64,000 bases of DNA. Origin: Nitzschia sp. pyKryTriq1. Its lineage: Eukaryota; Bacillariophyta; Bacillariophyceae; Bacillariales; Bacillariaceae. The position numbers and the translations under genes are program-made. Below are positions 1 through 9,904 of the stretch, piece by piece; the first letter of the stretch is position 1; each line of letters opens with the position of its first letter. The notes under the pieces were generated by a model that worked only from the letters and a program-made list of their open reading frames with translations, had not been told where the DNA came from and made no database searches. The stretch is from positions 186,001 to 250,000 of the forward strand of contig OY101117.1 of assembly GCA_956465555.1 (NCBI GenBank), in the 5' to 3' direction.

Positions 1-2
1 AG

Positions 3-1166
3 CGGAGCTCTGCTACTAGTAGCGACGAGGAGGGAGATCTTTCCAATCCGTCTCTTGGTGGTACCATGGAAGACATCCTTCGGAGCCCTACTGCTACTGC
101 TACTGCTACTGCTACTGCTATTACTGGAGGCAAGAAAAGCCCTTCCGTTGACAAATCATGGTGGAATCTAAATGTTGCGGACAAGTCTCCCGGTAACATG
201 TCGCTATCAAGTCCGAGTAAAGCAGCAGCAGACTCGCCTGCCTCATTAGGGAGCAATGCCAGCGGTAAGAAAGTTGAAGCTTGGCGCAAACGAGAAGCTT
301 GGAAGCACGCGTCTCGTACTCGGAGTGCACCCATCAAACCGGCAAACCTTGACTCCTCGATGGACGACTTGGAGCGCTCATTTAGTGGAGACCCGTTTGC
401 CAGCGTTCAGACACCCGAGAGGCCACAACGACGAGGAACCAAGAAATCGCTCAATAATTCCAAGAATCTGGCTCTGGATCTCGATCAAGAAGAATTACAG
501 CGTTCCTTTAGTGGAGATCCCTTTGCTGCAAGTGCTGGAGTGCAGACTCCAGACAAGCCATCCCAACTACGTGGGACCAAAAAGAATCTTGCACTAGTAG
601 TAGTAGACGACAACAAAGGAGACAGAAGCGACACCACTGATCCATTCCAGACGTTGACCAATGAGCGATCGACTCGCCGATTTCAAAGGACGATCGATTC
701 AACGATGACAGCTGCGGATCCAGGACCTCGAGCCCTTCCGGCTCGTTCCCGATCGGCCGATGTTCCAAGCGCGTTCTTTGAAGCCAGTATGGTCCCACCA
801 GAAGAAGCCCCGCTACAAGAGCTGCCACCGCCACCACCACCACCACCTCACGACCCTGCTTTCATCCAACCGTCAAAACGAGATCTAGTGGTATCAGCTG
901 GAGGACGCCGCGGCCGAGGAAAGTCTTTGGATCGTCCTCGCTCGCAGCATCAACGCCAGGCGAATATCCCTGTGGTTGGATGGGATTCTGAAATCCCGGC
1001 AATGCTCAAACAACAACAACTTCGGCAGCAAGAAGGCGACGACCATGAGAATGGCATCGATATTACTCTCAACACGGGCCAGGAGCCTCTGAGTCCAATT
1101 ACGCTGGCTACCAAAAAACCTTTGAATCGGCCAACAATTTCGCGACGAGGACGAGGTCGGAATTAG
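3..1166 (+). CDS. Disordered Ser/Pro/Arg-rich protein with SWWNLN motif, 5' partial
   Basis: The reading frame is open to the left edge of the window, with no stop before the first visible ATG at 66, so the gene probably begins outside. From that ATG 366 residues are visible. I recognise no folded domain. The protein has an Ala/Thr run (residues 9-18), an SWWNLN motif (31-36, bases 156-173), and two imperfect copies of a unit that begins RSFSGDPFA and continues with VQTP-(E/D)-x-P and RGTKK (around residues 101-135 and 142-175). It also has a proline run and a basic RRGRGRN tail. The tail and the RSRS patches suggest nuclear or RNA/protein-scaffold use, but that is a guess. The same SWWNLN hexapeptide occurs in the Ser/Arg-rich gene at 23879-26956. 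I would call it a hypothetical protein; the ORF is real with good confidence because of its length and the internal repeats conserved at protein level. Confidence 0.75.
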   Translation, partial: RSSATSSDEEGDLSNPSLGGTMEDILRSPTATATATATAITGGKKSPSVDKSWWNLNVADKSPGNMSLSSPSKAAADSPASLGSNASGKKVEAWRKREAWKHASRTRSAPIKPANLDSSMDDLERSFSGDPFASVQTPERPQRRGTKKSLNNSKNLALDLDQEELQRSFSGDPFAASAGVQTPDKPSQLRGTKKNLALVVVDDNKGDRSDTTDPFQTLTNERSTRRFQRTIDSTMTAADPGPRALPARSRSADVPSAFFEASMVPPEEAPLQELPPPPPPPPHDPAFIQPSKRDLVVSAGGRRGRGKSLDRPRSQHQRQANIPVVGWDSEIPAMLKQQQLRQQEGDDHENGIDITLNTGQEPLSPITLATKKPLNRPTISRRGRGRN

Positions 1167-1967
1167 AAGCTAGAGTAGTGGCTCTAGGTATACTCAGTAC
1201 GGGTACTATTATCGCACGACTATGATACTGTACTGGATAACTATGACGGGATGATGGTACCTATCACCATGCACTTTCGAGAGTTTACAGAAAATTAGGA
1301 GAAATACATTGCTACCAGTAGACGACGACGGAGACGACGACGACGACTCCTCACGACGACTCACTCTTCCCTCTGTATTCAGATAGCCGGGATTTCAGGT
1401 TATTGGTCCTCTGTCCTCTTCTCTGCGGGATGTATTCATTCATTCGAGAGACTTTTATTAAAAAATACTGCACTACTTGAGAGACTACTCTAGTAGTACT
1501 TCGTAGAGCTACAGTAGTTGGGTTTGGGGTGAGCCAATCGCCAAGTCGGTCCTCAGATCGGCGCGTACGAAACCCCGTATCACTATTTTGTCTGTCATCG
1601 GTATTTCCGGTACAACTTTCATTCCGTATTCCGTATTCCGTAATCCGTCTGTCTCCGTCAGTCCGCGGTCCGCGGCGAAGCCCATCTGTGGTCCGGTCGG
1701 CGCGGTCTTTTTCTTCTTTCGTTGCCTTTCTCGCGTCAAATTTTTCGGTTTTACGCACATCATACATCATTGCACTATTATTACGCGATGCGCTTGTTCT
1801 TTGAACTTTTCTCTCATCTGAGATATATTATGATCTTCGCATTCAAGAACAACAGCATGGCAACAACAACATAGCAGTATACCAGGTACGAACGGAGAGC
1901 AATAACAATCATAGGTGCAGCAAGCAAGCAAGTAATCGTATTACGAACAGTACACATTACAAGCATC
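1167..1967. other. Intergenic spacer, no gene seen
   Basis: Contains GAC/ACG-rich simple sequence near 1320-1365 and short CTAG/GTAC-rich stretches. The ORFs at 1351-1821 lie on both strands in overlapping frames and have no recognisable protein features. The last 150 bases presumably hold the promoter and 5' UTR of the membrane protein that starts at 1968. Confidence 0.5.
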
Positions 1968-4079
1968 ATGGCGCCAGTGATCAATGAGCAGGATTATCCT
2001 GCCAACACTTTCGCGGTGGGCGTCATGATTGCTTGGTTGGTGCCACGTTTGTACATTGATTGGAATCGGACCTTGCTTTTGGTGCGAAAGCATTACTCGA
2101 AACAACTACACGTAAAACAAGTAGAAGAAGCGCAAGAGGAGCAACAGTTGCAAATAGTGAATCGCAATGCATTGCTGGGAACTTCCTTTTGGGCCGTAAT
2201 CCTTGGTGTCTCGAGTTATTTCATGGCAAAATATACCGTAGGAATGGATACACGCATGGTTCTCATTTTGGGAGGATGTTCGCGTATGTTGACTGCCGGA
2301 GTTAGCGTTACCGTATCCTTGGAACTGCCGCAATGGTTGGGCGTGTACGATTATCTCAAAGTCATTGTGGTTCCAGACGATGACGACGAAGAAGACGAGA
2401 AGGAGAAGAAAACTACTGGCGGGTCCTTTTCCATGCGCACCGCAATGTTTGATTTCCAATGGGCGATTTTGGGACAATTTGCCCGCATCTACTGGATTGT
2501 GCAATTGTTCAGTGGTGGCAGCTTTATCAACCCCTGGGGATTGCCAGTCTCTTATACTTTGGGATTGATCGTCGGCATGGGCATGACGTATGTCGTCTAC
2601 TATGGACGGACCCAACTTTCCGTTCTTCGGCGGCGACGCATGACGTATTTTATCATGCTCTTTCTCAGTGTCATGGGATGTGTCCTATGTGGATTTGGAG
2701 CCTTGTTTATTCAAGATGTTTGGAATCCACAAAACGCTCTGAGCTCGCGCACGGGAACATTTTTCTTGGCATTTTTTGTAGCGGCCTTGATTGCCGGTGG
2801 GTTGCATTACTTTGCCTGGCGGGGAGCCAAAAAGAAGGAAATGGCAAAACAAGAAAAGATACAAGCCGGAGAAGCCGTACCGGAACCACAGTATGCATCG
2901 GAACTCTTTACCCCTCAGACCATGGCCTTGGCCGTCGAAGGTATGGCACAAAATGTCGAAAAAGTGACGCATAAAGTTGAAAAAGTGGCACATAAAGTCG
3001 TGGGGTCGATGCATAGCAGTGGTGGTGGTGGTGGTGGTGGAGGTGTCGGAGGCAGCAGGTCGACGACAATGAATGCGGCGGAGCAAAATGGGGAAGCAGT
3101 AGCTGTGGATGAAGAAGCTACTTCTGCTACTATTAACGATGAAACGACCAGTACTCCTCCTCTCGAAGAAGAACAAGGAGAGCAACCTGACAAGGAGCAG
3201 ATGTGTGAAGCGTGCTCTATTACCACCGATCCAGAACAGGAGCCTTCCTTTTCGAGTCTCTGTTTTTCGAAAATGCGCTGTTGCAAGTGCTGCTGTGCTC
3301 CCTGTGGTTGGTCCGAACGAGGAACCTTTTCCAAATTGAATACCAAAGGAAAGATAGCTATCTCCGCCAAATGGTTCTTTCGATTTGTCGGGCACGGTCT
3401 CTGTATCTATACGACCATTGTCAATGTTGGAGCGACGCAACAAGGGAATTACGCCAAGGAACTCTTGCCTACCGTAGATGATGCTCTTTACAAGGGACAA
3501 GACTTTGGACCCGTCTGTGCGTATCTCGAACCGTTTGAAGATAATGTGACACAATCGTTTGACAATGCTCAAGCCGCCTACGATGTCAACTATACCATTG
3601 CACATTGTGGAGCGTGTGCTGCTTGCTCGACTTGGCAAAACTTGAGATTGCAATGGACGACTCGCTTCAATCTTGCCATTTTGTCCGAAAAGTGTGCCAA
3701 GAAACTCATTTTTGGAGGCTACGAGAAGGCCTTGCAATGTCATGTGGATACGATTGGCTTCGATATCCCGTGCAGTGAGTGTTGGGTGGCAGATGAAGAG
3801 TGTGCCATTCAGTATTGCAGTTTCATTCAAATGCAGGCCTGGATCATCAACAATCTGGGAAATTTTGAAGTGGGACCGGATGTCGTCACGGCCGCCATGT
3901 GCGAAGAAGCCATTTGTGAATTCGCGTTTGTTCCGTGCAGCGGGGCCAATCGAAGGCGCATGAATATCGTGAGTGATATTTCTCGACCAGGAACACAGCA
4001 ATGCAGTAAATTGGTTCCCAATGGAAACGAAAAGTGGGATGGGCTGTTTGGACCGCCAGATCCGCCCATTGGCAAATGA
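1968..4079 (+). CDS. Polytopic membrane protein with Cys-rich C-terminal domain
   Basis: A complete 703-residue ORF from an ATG at 1968. Hydrophobic segments lie at about residues 14-30, 68-90, 98-118, 160-182, 190-212, 225-250 and 262-283. After them come an acidic linker with a Gly run (about 355-365) and a Cys-dense patch (about 413-447, with CCKCCC). One further membrane segment (about 462-482) is followed by a C-terminal domain of roughly 200 residues with many cysteines, including HCGACAAC and a PCSEC motif. By pattern the last domain would be extracellular or lumenal and disulphide bonded. I do not recognise the family; no transporter or receptor signature (for example the REGLE motif of FTR1 iron permeases) is visible. 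Two short amphipathic repeats, VEKVTHKVEKVAHKV, sit at about residues 330-345. Function unknown; confident that it is a real gene. Confidence 0.85.
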   Translation: MAPVINEQDYPANTFAVGVMIAWLVPRLYIDWNRTLLLVRKHYSKQLHVKQVEEAQEEQQLQIVNRNALLGTSFWAVILGVSSYFMAKYTVGMDTRMVLILGGCSRMLTAGVSVTVSLELPQWLGVYDYLKVIVVPDDDDEEDEKEKKTTGGSFSMRTAMFDFQWAILGQFARIYWIVQLFSGGSFINPWGLPVSYTLGLIVGMGMTYVVYYGRTQLSVLRRRRMTYFIMLFLSVMGCVLCGFGALFIQDVWNPQNALSSRTGTFFLAFFVAALIAGGLHYFAWRGAKKKEMAKQEKIQAGEAVPEPQYASELFTPQTMALAVEGMAQNVEKVTHKVEKVAHKVVGSMHSSGGGGGGGGVGGSRSTTMNAAEQNGEAVAVDEEATSATINDETTSTPPLEEEQGEQPDKEQMCEACSITTDPEQEPSFSSLCFSKMRCCKCCCAPCGWSERGTFSKLNTKGKIAISAKWFFRFVGHGLCIYTTIVNVGATQQGNYAKELLPTVDDALYKGQDFGPVCAYLEPFEDNVTQSFDNAQAAYDVNYTIAHCGACAACSTWQNLRLQWTTRFNLAILSEKCAKKLIFGGYEKALQCHVDTIGFDIPCSECWVADEECAIQYCSFIQMQAWIINNLGNFEVGPDVVTAAMCEEAICEFAFVPCSGANRRRMNIVSDISRPGTQQCSKLVPNGNEKWDGLFGPPDPPIGK

Positions 4080-5815
4080 AATAGTTACTAATAGTAGTAG
4101 TTGGGGTGATTTGTAACCGAGAGAAGCCATCTTGGTACGTTCGTCGTATGGGCTCGTTTTAGTTCTCTACTCTAGCAGTAACTAGCTAGTAGAGTAGGAT
4201 ATGTGGTCTCCCTACCCTTTCTCTATATGTAGTAGTACTCTCTCACTCACTCTCTCTCTCTCTCTCCTACAGTAGCGCTAGTAGTAGTACTAGCTAGAGC
4301 GTCGTAAAGTTGAGAGACTACTACTAGTAGCTAGTGGTAGTAGTACTCCTACTAGTACTAGTAGTGTATCGTAAGGCAGCGAAAAAGTGCACTGTCTAAT
4401 TTAGTTGCTACATTGACGGTTGAGAGCAATTAATCTCTCTCCCGCCGGAACGATACCATCCACGCCAGACAGTCCAATTGATTGACTCAATGGACTCTTT
4501 TCACCCTTACGGGATCATCAGCGCTATAATCTGCACATCTCAAGAGACGATGGAACCTATGGCTGTACTAAAGTATGGGATCCTTCGCGTGGACCGCGCG
4601 TGGCCTGGTACAAAACTCAACGCAGAACTCCGTACAAAATTTGGTTGAGGTGATTTTATTGTCTGGCAGCGGCCAGACTGCGTGATAATTCTCCGTGATG
4701 ATCGAGTTTTCAAAAAATGAGAGATAGCCGTGTTAATTTTGCACTGCGGTAGCGCAAAACGCGCTGATCACGATGGTATTAAAATACACGGCTGTCTAAA
4801 ACAAATTAACACGTGATTTTGCGTGGTAGGACAGACTCCTACCAGGTTCTACGTGCGCTACTACGCGTTTTCGCGCTTTTGGTACAGGCATAGTCCTATG
4901 CTTGCAGCTTTCCTAATAATTCGCTTCAGCAGTTCTCTTTGACCGGTCGCCTTCACTCTTCTCCAACAAAGCCGCGCCCTCGATTTGCCGATCATCATTC
5001 TTCACCGGGCCAATCATCGTCTTGCAGAACAAATATGGTCATAGTAGTCGTAGAATGGGCGAACGCGCTGGCACGCGCGCTGCACAATGACTTCGGGAAG
5101 CATCCCGAATGACCGCAGCTCAGAGGAGCGCACAATCTGGAATATTCACATCCGGAACACGTAACGATAAACACACCTTTGTAGGAATATTCACATCCGG
5201 AACACGTAACGATAAACACACCTTTGTACGCTGCGCCCCCCCAATAACACGCCACCACGGGCGCTTTTATTCTTTGCCATTCGTCAGAGAGGCGGAGGCC
5301 TGACAGACAAGAAACTAGTTCTGTCTCCGTCTGTCTGGCTCGCGAAACACATACCGTAAGATTTTTGGATGGCCGGCGCGCACCCGCGAAAGACCGCAGC
5401 ACGGAATATGATGCCCTCTTTATTTGTGCAGTATCTCATCGTGTGTCTACCGGTACAGTACGCGGTTACATACTGTATGAGTACGTAACGTAGTATTATT
5501 ACTGTAAATTCTTCAGCATCCAAATTTTAGAAGCATCATCCTATTATCGTTTATGTTCAGAGAGGAGTCGTCAGTCGCATCGTAATAACAAAGATTGTTG
5601 TTGTTGTTGTTGCTGTTGCTGTTGTTGTGAACTAAAATTATTGCAGTCAGTATAAGGTGAGAGTAGACGCACGGCGAAGCGCTCGCGTGATTGAAAAACC
5701 CGACACCAACATCCTTCACAAAAAAAACTAATAATCCCGACGTCCGCAGATCCCCTACCGGTACGAGTAGCAACCAAGCGAGCAAGCAAGCAAGCATCAA
5801 TTGGTTCTTTCTTCC
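4080..5815. other. Long spacer with CTAG-rich island and 45-bp tandem duplication
   Basis: No gene supported. 4140-4380 is a TACTAGTAG/CTCTCT-rich island including a (TC)n tract near 4244-4266. 4700-4880 has loosely inverted, GCGCAAAACGCG-like segments. 5139-5228 is an exact tandem duplication. 5597-5629 is a (GTT)n tract. The short ORFs here are frame accidents. Confidence 0.5.
5139..5228. repeat. Tandem duplication, 2 x 45 bp
   Basis: 5139-5183 and 5184-5228 are identical on inspection and begin GGAATATTCACATCCGG. The exact identity points to a recent slippage or unequal-exchange event in non-coding DNA. Confidence 0.95.
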
Positions 5816-8800
5816 ATGGGAGAAGAAGAGGGCGAAGAAGACGGTATCACTAGTACTATCATTCACAACAACAACAACAACGCATCCTGGAATACTTGGT
5901 TCAGCAACAGTGCGAGTAATAGTATTAGTGATTTAGAAGGAGAAGTAGATTCTTCTTCTCCTTCTATTTCTTCCGCACGGACCTCGGATCGAACAGTACG
6001 AGGAAACAATTTATCAAGTCGCAAGATTTTACGAGGAGAAGCTCTGCTGTTGGAAGGACAAGAAGAACAAGAAGAAGAAAAAGAAGAAGAAACAAGAATC
6101 AAAATTATTGCTGTCGATCCTCCTCCTCCTCCTCCGGTAATAATAGACGCCATATTACTGATGGAAGAGCATCATCATCAGCAGCAGCAGCAGCAGCTCC
6201 TCACCACATCCAATCATCGCAAGAATACTAATACGAATACGAATACTGTTAGTACAGCACCAGCAGCACCCTCCGCTGGGCAGAAAACTCGAGAACTTTC
6301 CGCGCATCACGGCTCTCTCTCGGAGAGTAAAAATATTATTAATACTACAAAGGTGGTGGTGATGAGGACGATGATGGAGGAAGAAGAGCAAGGCAACAAT
6401 ATTAGTGGCGGCAGCGGCAGCGGCGGTATGACTATGGGGGGTTCCCAAGAATTCAGCAGCATGATGGCGGCCAAGCAATATTATTACACTATACCCAAAT
6501 CTCCCGCCGCCAGTATGGTTTCGAAAACGCCATCTAATACTCACTCCAACAACAATAAAGCAACGACGACGGCGACCAGCACGATGACCATCACCAGCCA
6601 ATCGGTAGTTTCAGGGACGACGGGAGAAATGAGCTTGAAAACGGGAGGAACCGGAGATAGTCCTATTGGAGGTGATGATGATGATGAAGAGGACGAGGAC
6701 GAGGAAGAGAAAAGTGCCCTGCTCAAAGCCAAGAAAATATTACCTCGACGAGGACGAACCGATCCGTCGTCGTCATTATCATTATCATTATCACTTTCGA
6801 ACAATAAAACTGATACTGATAGTAGTCCTGCCGAAACGCCTGCTTCTTCCAGCAGCAAAACTACTACCGGTACCGGTACCATCACCCGCCGCCGGTCTCG
6901 GTCATCCAACAAATATAAAGAATCCGAAACCAAACGAGTGGAAAGTTCAAGACGACGAAGTCGAAGCCGGAGTCAAGATCCTGTCAATAAACAGCGTGCG
7001 GAACGAAGGAGGAGTAAAAGTCAAGATCGGTCCACAGAGCATCAGCAGTCAGCAGCGGCAAAAGGGTCAGCAGTAGAAGGAGGAGGGGAAGGAGGAGCAG
7101 CAGCAGCAGCAGCAGCTGTCACTTCTACCCGCCGACGGGCGAGTCGTCGAAGTAAGAGTCAGGATCCTCTTCTCAAAGCGGCTCAAGAACGTCTTCGAGA
7201 AAGTCGAATACGTAGCAGGAGTCAAGATCCGACGCCGGATAATGGTAATGTTAGCAGTAGTAAAGAGCGCCCGTCCATCAGTCATCGGCAGGGTCGCCGT
7301 CCCACGAAACGACCCTCCACACAGAAGCGAAGCGGTGGTAGCGGCGGCGTGGATTCACACTCTGCGCATACCACAGCAGGAGCCAAATCTACGTCTACCA
7401 GCACAACAACAACAACAACAACAACAACATCCACGCCAAAAGCGTTTCGCCGGAGTCTCAGTACTCCCGTGCCTGTGGCAGCTTCTGCTGCTGCTGCCCC
7501 AGAACCCGAAATAACCCATCCTCACGATCCGATTCTAGCCGCATATTTGGGAGAAGGATCTCGGGCGTTCGACTCTATATTAGGACTGGATGCAGCAACG
7601 GCTGGTCGAAGTTCCACTTCCAACGATGCATCTCATCAAAGCTCGGGACAGCAATCCAACGAAGAAGAGCGACCTACATCAGGAAAAAGAACGCCACCTC
7701 CACCACACGAGGCGGCGAGGAGCCCTCTACTGTCGGCATCGAACGACGGCAAGAAGGCCTTTTCGACTCCTCAACCACCCTCTAGCAAGCTTTTCATCGC
7801 CACCAAGAATCCGCACTTTTCTCCGCCTTCCTTTCATGTTAACAGTATGGCAAAGAAAGTCGCGGGCGATCGATGGCTTCAAGATGAAACCCTCAAAGCT
7901 TTGCTCGTGGCAAGGGAGGACGATGGAAAAGAACGGAAACCCTTATCCAACAAGAGTTTAGATGCTCATCTAACCGCTATCAGGGACAGTTCCGATCCGT
8001 TTGGCAAAAGCGTGGCTTCTGACGATCGAAGTTTCCACTCGCAAGACATGTCGCCAATGCAACCTCTACGAAAAGGCTTCAAGCGGGCTGGCCAGAAGCC
8101 AAAGCCTACTACTATATCCACGAAGCCAATTCTAGACGATGCTCTTCTGGCGTCTGACGATCATTCCCCTGCGTCGAGTCCCAAAAAGGCGCATTCGCTC
8201 GTGATTGGCGACAAGAAGAACTCACCCAAGAAACAGTTCCGCAAGATTGCCAGTCAAGTTGTCAAGACCAGCAAGAACATTTTGAATGGCAGCGGCAGTG
8301 GTAAAATGGATGCTGTCACTACGCAGCATAGCCCTTCGAAGAAAAGCCCCAAGATCATTTCGAACAAACGTCTTGGTCTAGGTGTGAAACGGCCTTCCTT
8401 TGGGCTCTTGGACGACGATGACGACGGTGACAATGGCTTTGGTGCCAGTTTTAGTGATTTTGGCGAGAGCGGCGGCGTCGGCCATGGTGAGAGCGATCCA
8501 AATCTCAAGGAGCAGGGCAGTGGGTCGTCTTGGACAATTCACGATGATGGTACCCGGTCACCCCATACCGTCAAACGCAAGTCTATGATGCAAAAGGCGA
8601 AGAAGAAAATGAGCACTTTGCTGCAAAGTGGAAACAAGAGCGGGTCCGCGACGACGACAACGAGTGCCTGGGGTGCCCTGGGCGACGATACAGATAGTGG
8701 TTCCATCCATCTCAGCGACGTAGATGGCCTAGACTTGGAGGGTGAGCCGTTGAAGGTATCTAGTACGCAGTTGGATATCTCCGCGAAAGAAGATGTGGAC

Positions 8801-9904
8801 GAGCTACAATTGAAGAATCGAGGGGAGGAACAGGCCCCGCCTTCACCCCTTCTCGTGTCCGTCGGACTAGAAGCAGCTTCGTCCCCGCCACGCAAAGTCA
8901 AGTCTAAAGCAGCAGCTACAGAAGAAGAAGACGCGGTTCCAGCAGATCCCGAGAAACATCCGATTTTACCTCGAAAATCAAAAACAAGGCGAAATCGTTC
9001 TGCTTCACCGTCCAAGTCCCTGCAGTCGTCCAGGCATAAACACCGTTCGACAAATGATGGGGAGTCTTCCGTCGACGCAAGCCGAGATACTGCACGTACT
9101 TCCAACAAGCCTCGAAGGAAGAGTAAATCATTGACATCTCACGATGTGAAGTCTACGGCTGGAGCCTTGGACACAGCGTTGGAGCGGCACCGACAAGCTC
9201 GTTCCAGGTCCAAGTCGCGTCCGGACCAGGGGAACCAGTCGACAGCTTCTAGCATTCGTGATCTCGCCAAACAACGCCATGCAGCTTTTGAGCTGAATGA
9301 TGTGAGCTCATCCTCTAGTACTAGGATAAGCTCGCCTCGCGCTGCATCATCCGAGAAGAGATCATCATCGCGATCCACTTCACCTCATTCCTTGAGGTCT
9401 GCTACAACCGCCGTTAGTTCCGCTTCCTCTAGAGAGCAACGCAGACAACGGCCCACCTCTAGCTCGCCGGGATCATACCGTGGAAATGTGTCCAGGAAAC
9501 GAGAGGCTATGCAGAAAATACGATCCGCCAGATCGCTCAAGACACTGAGCTTGCTCGAGGATGATGACCCGGCGGAAGCTCGTCGAAGTTCCACCCCGTC
9601 CGTTACCAGTGGTGGCACCGGGGCGTCGTCGAGGCGGCACCACACGAAAGGGCGAGAAAGGAGCAGCCCGAGTTTGGCCAACGAAGACGTGGTGGTAGCC
9701 ACTGAAGCCGCCTCCATCCCAAACTATCCACTGAAACCAGCGGAAAAGAAGGAGGAAGACCTACTGGCCGACGAATCGTTGAAGGATTTGGTGAAGAAGG
9801 CCAAACGAAAGAAAAAACGGGAAGAGGAGACGCAGCAGAAGCATTCCGACCACGGCAAGAATGAAGAAAGTGCTACGTCCTTGAGTGAAAGTATGGAATG
9901 GTAG
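5816..9904 (+). CDS. Giant Ser/Arg-rich disordered protein
   Basis: The frame is open from 5801 (TTG), but the first ATG is at 5816, giving 1362 residues. No folded domain is recognisable. The N-terminal third has Asn, Glu, Pro, Gln and Thr runs and an SWNTW motif near residue 20. The middle has at least four R-x-(K/R)-S-(K/R/Q)-S-Q-D type units (RSRSQDP, RRSKSQD, RSRIRSRSQDP-like). The central part has SDDRSFHSQD and KKSPKII stretches. The C-terminal half has further RSRSKSRPDQ and RSSSRSTSPHS blocks and a final Lys-rich helix-like segment (VKKAKRKKKREEE). RS and SP dipeptides suggest heavy phosphorylation, as in SR-type or cytoskeletal scaffold proteins; there is no RRM, so it is not a classical SR splicing factor. 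No signal peptide, so not a silaffin-like cell-wall protein. It belongs by composition with the genes at 23879, 30018 and 43585. Confidence 0.8.
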   Translation: MGEEEGEEDGITSTIIHNNNNNASWNTWFSNSASNSISDLEGEVDSSSPSISSARTSDRTVRGNNLSSRKILRGEALLLEGQEEQEEEKEEETRIKIIAVDPPPPPPVIIDAILLMEEHHHQQQQQQLLTTSNHRKNTNTNTNTVSTAPAAPSAGQKTRELSAHHGSLSESKNIINTTKVVVMRTMMEEEEQGNNISGGSGSGGMTMGGSQEFSSMMAAKQYYYTIPKSPAASMVSKTPSNTHSNNNKATTTATSTMTITSQSVVSGTTGEMSLKTGGTGDSPIGGDDDDEEDEDEEEKSALLKAKKILPRRGRTDPSSSLSLSLSLSNNKTDTDSSPAETPASSSSKTTTGTGTITRRRSRSSNKYKESETKRVESSRRRSRSRSQDPVNKQRAERRRSKSQDRSTEHQQSAAAKGSAVEGGGEGGAAAAAAAVTSTRRRASRRSKSQDPLLKAAQERLRESRIRSRSQDPTPDNGNVSSSKERPSISHRQGRRPTKRPSTQKRSGGSGGVDSHSAHTTAGAKSTSTSTTTTTTTTTSTPKAFRRSLSTPVPVAASAAAAPEPEITHPHDPILAAYLGEGSRAFDSILGLDAATAGRSSTSNDASHQSSGQQSNEEERPTSGKRTPPPPHEAARSPLLSASNDGKKAFSTPQPPSSKLFIATKNPHFSPPSFHVNSMAKKVAGDRWLQDETLKALLVAREDDGKERKPLSNKSLDAHLTAIRDSSDPFGKSVASDDRSFHSQDMSPMQPLRKGFKRAGQKPKPTTISTKPILDDALLASDDHSPASSPKKAHSLVIGDKKNSPKKQFRKIASQVVKTSKNILNGSGSGKMDAVTTQHSPSKKSPKIISNKRLGLGVKRPSFGLLDDDDDGDNGFGASFSDFGESGGVGHGESDPNLKEQGSGSSWTIHDDGTRSPHTVKRKSMMQKAKKKMSTLLQSGNKSGSATTTTSAWGALGDDTDSGSIHLSDVDGLDLEGEPLKVSSTQLDISAKEDVDELQLKNRGEEQAPPSPLLVSVGLEAASSPPRKVKSKAAATEEEDAVPADPEKHPILPRKSKTRRNRSASPSKSLQSSRHKHRSTNDGESSVDASRDTARTSNKPRRKSKSLTSHDVKSTAGALDTALERHRQARSRSKSRPDQGNQSTASSIRDLAKQRHAAFELNDVSSSSSTRISSPRAASSEKRSSSRSTSPHSLRSATTAVSSASSREQRRQRPTSSSPGSYRGNVSRKREAMQKIRSARSLKTLSLLEDDDPAEARRSSTPSVTSGGTGASSRRHHTKGRERSSPSLANEDVVVATEAASIPNYPLKPAEKKEEDLLADESLKDLVKKAKRKKKREEETQQKHSDHGKNEESATSLSESMEW

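Noticed and set aside
1968-4079. FTR1-type iron permease
   Set aside because: Number of membrane segments is similar, but no REGLE motif is visible and the Cys-rich domain does not belong to that family.
2685-4130. 481-codon ORF on the minus strand
   Set aside because: Antisense to the membrane-protein gene, whose sense product has coherent membrane segments and Cys spacing; the antisense translation has none.
4717-4880. MITE with inverted ends around GCGCAAAACGCG-like segments
   Set aside because: The inverted match is broken and short, and no target duplication could be found.
5816-9904. Classical SR splicing factor
   Set aside because: RS-type dipeptides are abundant but there is no RNA-recognition motif in this or the other Ser/Arg-rich proteins.
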